This document shows, piece by piece, positions 5,419 to 7,867 of a stretch of DNA of 7,867 nucleotides. The translations under genes were made by a program, and so were the position numbers. Location: contig DAOVYR010000044.1 of the NCBI GenBank assembly GCA_030635525.1, forward strand, positions 1 to 7,867. The letters are read 5' to 3'. The notes under the pieces were generated by a model that ran no database searches, was not told where the DNA came from, and worked only from the letters and a program-made list of their open reading frames with translations. The stretch comes from Candidatus Nanohalarchaeota archaeon (GTDB lineage: Archaea > EX4484-52 > B79-G9). Within the stretch, counting starts at the first letter, position 1. Every line of letters begins with the position of its first letter.

Positions 5419-6306
5419 TCAACCCCCCATCCTCTGCAAAACAGACTGATACGCAGCCCCGCCAAACTCAAAAGACGGAAGATACCCAAAGCTAACAAAA
5501 AAGAAAATCGCAGCAGCCACGCACAAAGAAACAATGTTAACAACAAACCCCCTCTCCATCTCCGCCCTCTCATCCGCCCTAAGCAGAAACATCGTAACCG
5601 TAATAGACAAAAACCCCCCTATATGCGCAAAATGCGCAATCCCGTCATTCACCTGCCCCAGGATCCCCGAGATATCCGCATAAATCACAAGCCACCCGCT
5701 GGCAATATTCGGAAGCGGAACAACAGACTGGTAAGTAATCCCGAACGGGTCAAGCAGCATCGCAGCCGCAACAAGCCCCATCAAAGCCCCGGAAGCCCCA
5801 ATCGCCCCTGCATCAGACCCCATAAAAAAAAGAGAGACTACAGAATAAAACAGACTGCTCAAAATCAAAGCCCCGAAATAAATCATAGCCGTCTTACCGC
5901 TACCGAGTTTCCTCTCAACCGACCTTCCGAAAACAAAAATACCGAGCATATTCCCAAACAGGTGCACAAGACTCCCGTGCAAAAACCCGCAACTCACAAG
6001 CGCATAATAACTCCCGAAATCAAGCAGGTTGCTGGGATAATTAACAAAAGACCTGAACAACTCCTCACTAAAAAACACACTGGCAAACATAACCCCGACA
6101 TTCACAATAATGATCATAATAGTAAACTTCGCCTCAAACATAAACCTGTAGACATAAGAAAACGGCTCAAACAGATCCGTCCACCTCTTCCTCCCTATGA
6201 GAACAAGCGCAAAAGTCACAGGAGTCATCATTATATCAACAAAAAGCTTCCAAAGAAATCGTGTCTCAGACTCAATCTCTTCATCTTTCCCCTTCTTATC
6301 ACCCAT
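5419..6306 (-). CDS. Rhomboid-family intramembrane serine protease
   Basis: The 295-residue membrane protein is a rhomboid protease, which cleaves transmembrane substrates within the bilayer. The catalytic dyad is S172 in GASGALMGL (170-178) and H228 in AHIGGF (227-232). The H115-LFG-N119 motif of transmembrane helix 2, which stabilises the oxyanion, is also present, and LLDPFG follows the serine helix. About 60 mostly polar or amphipathic N-terminal residues precede or include a first hydrophobic stretch (28-37), with the rhomboid core running from about 60 to 275. The ATG at 6306 lies 27-28 bp after the centre of a TATA-like TTATATAT (6337-6330), consistent with a nearly leaderless mRNA. 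The gene stands alone, with 217 bp of non-coding sequence downstream. All catalytic residues are present, so an inactive iRhom-like role is unlikely; the substrate is unknown. Confidence 0.92.
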   Translation of the reverse strand: MGDKKGKDEEIESETRFLWKLFVDIMMTPVTFALVLIGRKRWTDLFEPFSYVYRFMFEAKFTIMIIIVNVGVMFASVFFSEELFRSFVNYPSNLLDFGSYYALVSCGFLHGSLVHLFGNMLGIFVFGRSVERKLGSGKTAMIYFGALILSSLFYSVVSLFFMGSDAGAIGASGALMGLVAAAMLLDPFGITYQSVVPLPNIASGWLVIYADISGILGQVNDGIAHFAHIGGFLSITVTMFLLRADERAEMERGFVVNIVSLCVAAAIFFFVSFGYLPSFEFGGAAYQSVLQRMGG

Positions 6307-6329
6307 AACCTCATTTAGACCGCATTAGC

Positions 6330-6337
6330 ATATATAA
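6330..6337 (-). promoter_or_regulatory. TATA box of the rhomboid gene
   Basis: The minus strand reads TTATATAT, centred 27-28 bp before the ATG at 6306, after an A/T-rich CTTTTAAA segment that could provide the BRE. The only candidate ribosome-binding sequence, GAGG, sits too close to the ATG to be useful, which again suits a leaderless start. Confidence 0.5.
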
Positions 6338-6428
6338 TTTAAAAGCCCCTCGACCACTTTGTAAAGAAAATGACATGATATCCTTCACTGCCACATAAAA
6401 GCAGAAAAAAACCCGCGGCACAAAAAAC

Positions 6429-6436
6429 TATATAAT
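6429..6436 (+). promoter_or_regulatory. TATA box of the metallo-beta-lactamase-fold gene
   Basis: TATATAAT with an upstream run of six A plus C (a good BRE) is centred 26-27 bp before the ATG at 6459. There is no Shine-Dalgarno sequence in between, so the mRNA should be leaderless. Confidence 0.6.
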
Positions 6437-6458
6437 ATCCAGAAAACAAAAATACCTC

Positions 6459-7094
6459 ATGCGCATCAACAAAATAAGCGACACCGTCTCCGTAATCCAT
6501 ATAACTCCTCTGGACTCGAACATCTACATAATCAACAACACCTTACTCATAGACACCACAACAGGCCACCACGCCACCCTCATAAAAAAAGCCCTGAACG
6601 CATTAGACATAAGCCCCGACAACATCACCTGCATAATCAACACCCACACCCACATGGACCACATCGGCGGCAACCACCTCTTCAAAAATGCAAAAATCAT
6701 GATGCACGAATCCGCAAAAACCGCCCTGGAAGAGCCCACCCTCAAAAACACATTCTCAAAATATTTCAACACAACCCTAAAAAATCCCGCAATCCACATC
6801 CCGCTCAACGACAGTGACACCATCCGCGCAAAAGGCACAAAACTCGAAATAATCCACACCCCTGGCCACAGCCCCGACAGCATCTCAATATACATGCCCG
6901 AACAAAAATACTTATTCACCGGCGACGCAATACCCGTACGCCCCGACAAAAAACTAAGCGCATACATAAAAAACCGCGAAACCCCAAAAGAGACCCTCAA
7001 AAAGCTGCACAACCTCGAGATAAACATGATTCTTCCGGGTCATGGCAAAACAATTAACAACCCGCAACAAATAAAAGAATTACTAAACCTCTAA
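6459..7094 (+). CDS. Metallo-beta-lactamase-fold hydrolase
   Basis: The 211-residue cytoplasmic protein is a zinc-dependent hydrolase of the glyoxalase II/metallo-beta-lactamase type. All metal ligands are visible: H63, H65, D67 and H68 in THTHMDHIGG (62-71), H137 in HTPGHSPDS (133-141), D156 in FTGDA (153-157) and H195 in LPGHGKT (192-198). That pattern suits a dinuclear site and a thioester or related substrate, but nothing identifies the substrate, and glyoxalase II, an RNA-processing enzyme or a lactonase all share it. It lacks the beta-CASP region of RNA-processing members, so a small-molecule hydrolase is more likely. The start is set by the TATA box 26-27 bp upstream. The next gene begins 5 bp after the stop and is probably cotranscribed. 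Confidence 0.9.
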   Translation: MRINKISDTVSVIHITPLDSNIYIINNTLLIDTTTGHHATLIKKALNALDISPDNITCIINTHTHMDHIGGNHLFKNAKIMMHESAKTALEEPTLKNTFSKYFNTTLKNPAIHIPLNDSDTIRAKGTKLEIIHTPGHSPDSISIYMPEQKYLFTGDAIPVRPDKKLSAYIKNRETPKETLKKLHNLEINMILPGHGKTINNPQQIKELLNL

Positions 7095-7099
7095 GCCCT

Positions 7100-7456
7100 A
7101 TGAGCGAAAAACTAATAAAAGCAAAAATCGCCCTCGACCGCGGCAAATACTGGATGAGCTACCTGAACTTCTTCATACTCATCTTCATAGCAACCTCCAG
7201 CATAAAAGAATACCCCCAACTCTCATTCCTCCAGGGTCGATACTGGCTCGTGCTTCTCCTAATCCTCTCACTGATCTCCATAGCCGTACTGGGCTATCTG
7301 GACCTAAAAGTCTTCTCAACCTACCAGAAAGAAGTAGAGATAATGTCACGAATAAACCCCGTCCAGCAAAAGCTCCTTGGCAACCAGAAAGAGATACTTG
7401 AGCGCCTTAATCACCTCGAAACACAACACAACAAAAAAGCAACAAACAACATTTAA
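7100..7456 (+). CDS. Small two-helix membrane protein with C-terminal coiled coil
   Basis: I do not recognise this 118-residue protein. It has a charged N-terminus (1-16), two hydrophobic segments (about 19-34 and 48-67) and a polar, heptad-like C-terminal region (about 70-112, QKEVEIMSRI...QKEILERLNHLE) likely to form a coiled coil in the cytoplasm. No enzymatic motif is present. It starts 5 bp after the metallo-hydrolase stop and has no visible ribosome-binding site, so it is probably translated by coupling. Its stop codon lies inside the TATA box of the next gene. It might anchor or scaffold a partner, but that is only inference from topology. Confidence 0.7.
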   Translation: MSEKLIKAKIALDRGKYWMSYLNFFILIFIATSSIKEYPQLSFLQGRYWLVLLLILSLISIAVLGYLDLKVFSTYQKEVEIMSRINPVQQKLLGNQKEILERLNHLETQHNKKATNNI

Positions 7457-7458
7457 AC
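7451..7458 (+). promoter_or_regulatory. TATA box of the DHH gene, overlapping the preceding stop codon
   Basis: ATTTAAAC is centred 25-26 bp before the ATG at 7480 and contains the TAA (7454-7456) ending the small membrane-protein gene. The preceding ACAAACAAC is A-rich enough for a BRE. So the DHH gene can be transcribed independently although it lies only 23 bp after its neighbour. Confidence 0.55.
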
Positions 7459-7479
7459 TTACTAAAAAAATATACACAC

Positions 7480-7867
7480 ATGCCCCCAAAAGACCGATTC
7501 AGAACATACATAACCTCACTGAAGCCAGAAGACAACATAGCCATCCTCCACCACACCGACGCAGACGGCATCACCGCAGGACTCATAACAAAAAAATCCA
7601 TAAAAAAACTATACGCAATCACAATCCCCCTGCACTTCCACCAGAAAGAAGGAAAAATAACAATAACAAAAGAAACCATAGACCTCATAAAATCAAACAA
7701 CATCAACAAACTAATCATAGTTGACATGGCAATAGACCACGACCCCGGATCAGTAAAAAAACTCGAAAGCCACGCAGAACTCCTTCTCATAGACCACCAC
7801 AAAGCCTCAAACAACATAAACTCAAAAACCACAACAGCAATAAAAGCCGAAGACCTCCAAGACATCC
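7480..7867 (+). CDS. DHH-family phosphoesterase (RecJ-like), partial at the right edge
   Basis: The first 129 codons of a gene run off the window end. The product is a DHH-superfamily phosphoesterase, using two metal ions to cleave phosphodiester bonds in single-stranded DNA, RNA oligonucleotides or cyclic dinucleotides. Motif I is HHTDADGITAG at 24-34 (H25, D27, D29), motif II is VDMAID with D82, and motif III is IDHHK with D105-H106-H107; all are intact. The missing C-terminal part would hold DHHA1. In archaea such proteins include RecJ/GAN-like nucleases linked to the replisome, but the visible part does not decide between RecJ-like and NrnA-like members. The ATG at 7480 sits 25-26 bp after the TATA centre, so it is probably leaderless. 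Without the rest I cannot exclude a pseudogene downstream. Confidence 0.88.
   Translation, partial: MPPKDRFRTYITSLKPEDNIAILHHTDADGITAGLITKKSIKKLYAITIPLHFHQKEGKITITKETIDLIKSNNINKLIIVDMAIDHDPGSVKKLESHAELLLIDHHKASNNINSKTTTAIKAEDLQDI

Larger units (their letters stand above)
6307..6458. other. Divergent intergenic region
   Basis: This 152-bp spacer between the rhomboid gene (leftwards) and the metallo-hydrolase gene (rightwards) holds one TATA box for each, at 6330-6337 and 6429-6436. Between them I see no open reading frame, repeat or stable stem. Confidence 0.6.

Noticed and set aside
5062..6318. Plus-strand 418-codon open frame
   Set aside because: It is the antisense shadow of the rhomboid gene and part of the nucleotidyltransferase gene; the product is a K/R/N/H/P-rich low-complexity sequence caused by the A/C-rich strand, with no domain.
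1..7867. CRISPR array, insertion sequence or phage genes
   Set aside because: No regularly spaced repeats, transposase motifs or terminal inverted repeats were found.

Overview
This is an archaeal chromosome segment. Three things point to Archaea: TATA boxes placed about 26-28 bp before start codons so that most first genes look leaderless, a four-subunit (gamma-delta-alpha-beta) pyruvate:ferredoxin oxidoreductase operon, and an antitoxin-toxin pair of the MNT/HEPN kind. I cannot fix the phylum. The + strand is rich in A and C almost throughout, whichever strand is coding, which suggests a strong replication-linked strand bias.

Layout. Positions 1-388 have no convincing protein gene. They hold a candidate structured RNA on the minus strand (about 180 down to 48) with a TATA box upstream and a U-rich tract after it, followed by an AT-rich stretch with T-runs that could end the minus-strand gene at 389-1252. 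That gene encodes a polytopic membrane protein of unknown function. It is divergent from the por operon (porC-porD-porA-porB, 1305-4183), and one palindromic TATA box at the right distance from both start codons seems to serve both directions. The por genes together encode a complete CoA-acetylating pyruvate oxidoreductase with all expected TPP and iron-sulfur ligands.

Convergent to the por operon lies a two-gene minus-strand operon (5201 to 4216): a nucleotidyltransferase with an N-terminal winged helix-turn-helix, then an ATGA-overlapped HEPN protein in which the usual RNase histidine is replaced by tyrosine. Two matching 14-bp dyads, 40 bp apart, sit over the TATA box and over the first codons of the nucleotidyltransferase gene, a clear candidate for autorepression. 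This block lacks the A-over-T excess of its surroundings, so it may be a later arrival.

The right part carries a minus-strand rhomboid-type intramembrane serine protease, then a plus-strand metallo-beta-lactamase-fold hydrolase followed closely by a small two-helix membrane protein, and finally the first 129 codons of a DHH-family phosphoesterase cut by the window edge. The DHH gene has its own TATA box overlapping the stop of the gene before it.

Most of the window is ordinary archaeal gene content. The parts worth a second look are the structured RNA at the left end, the shared TATA box, the paired operators and the His-to-Tyr HEPN protein.
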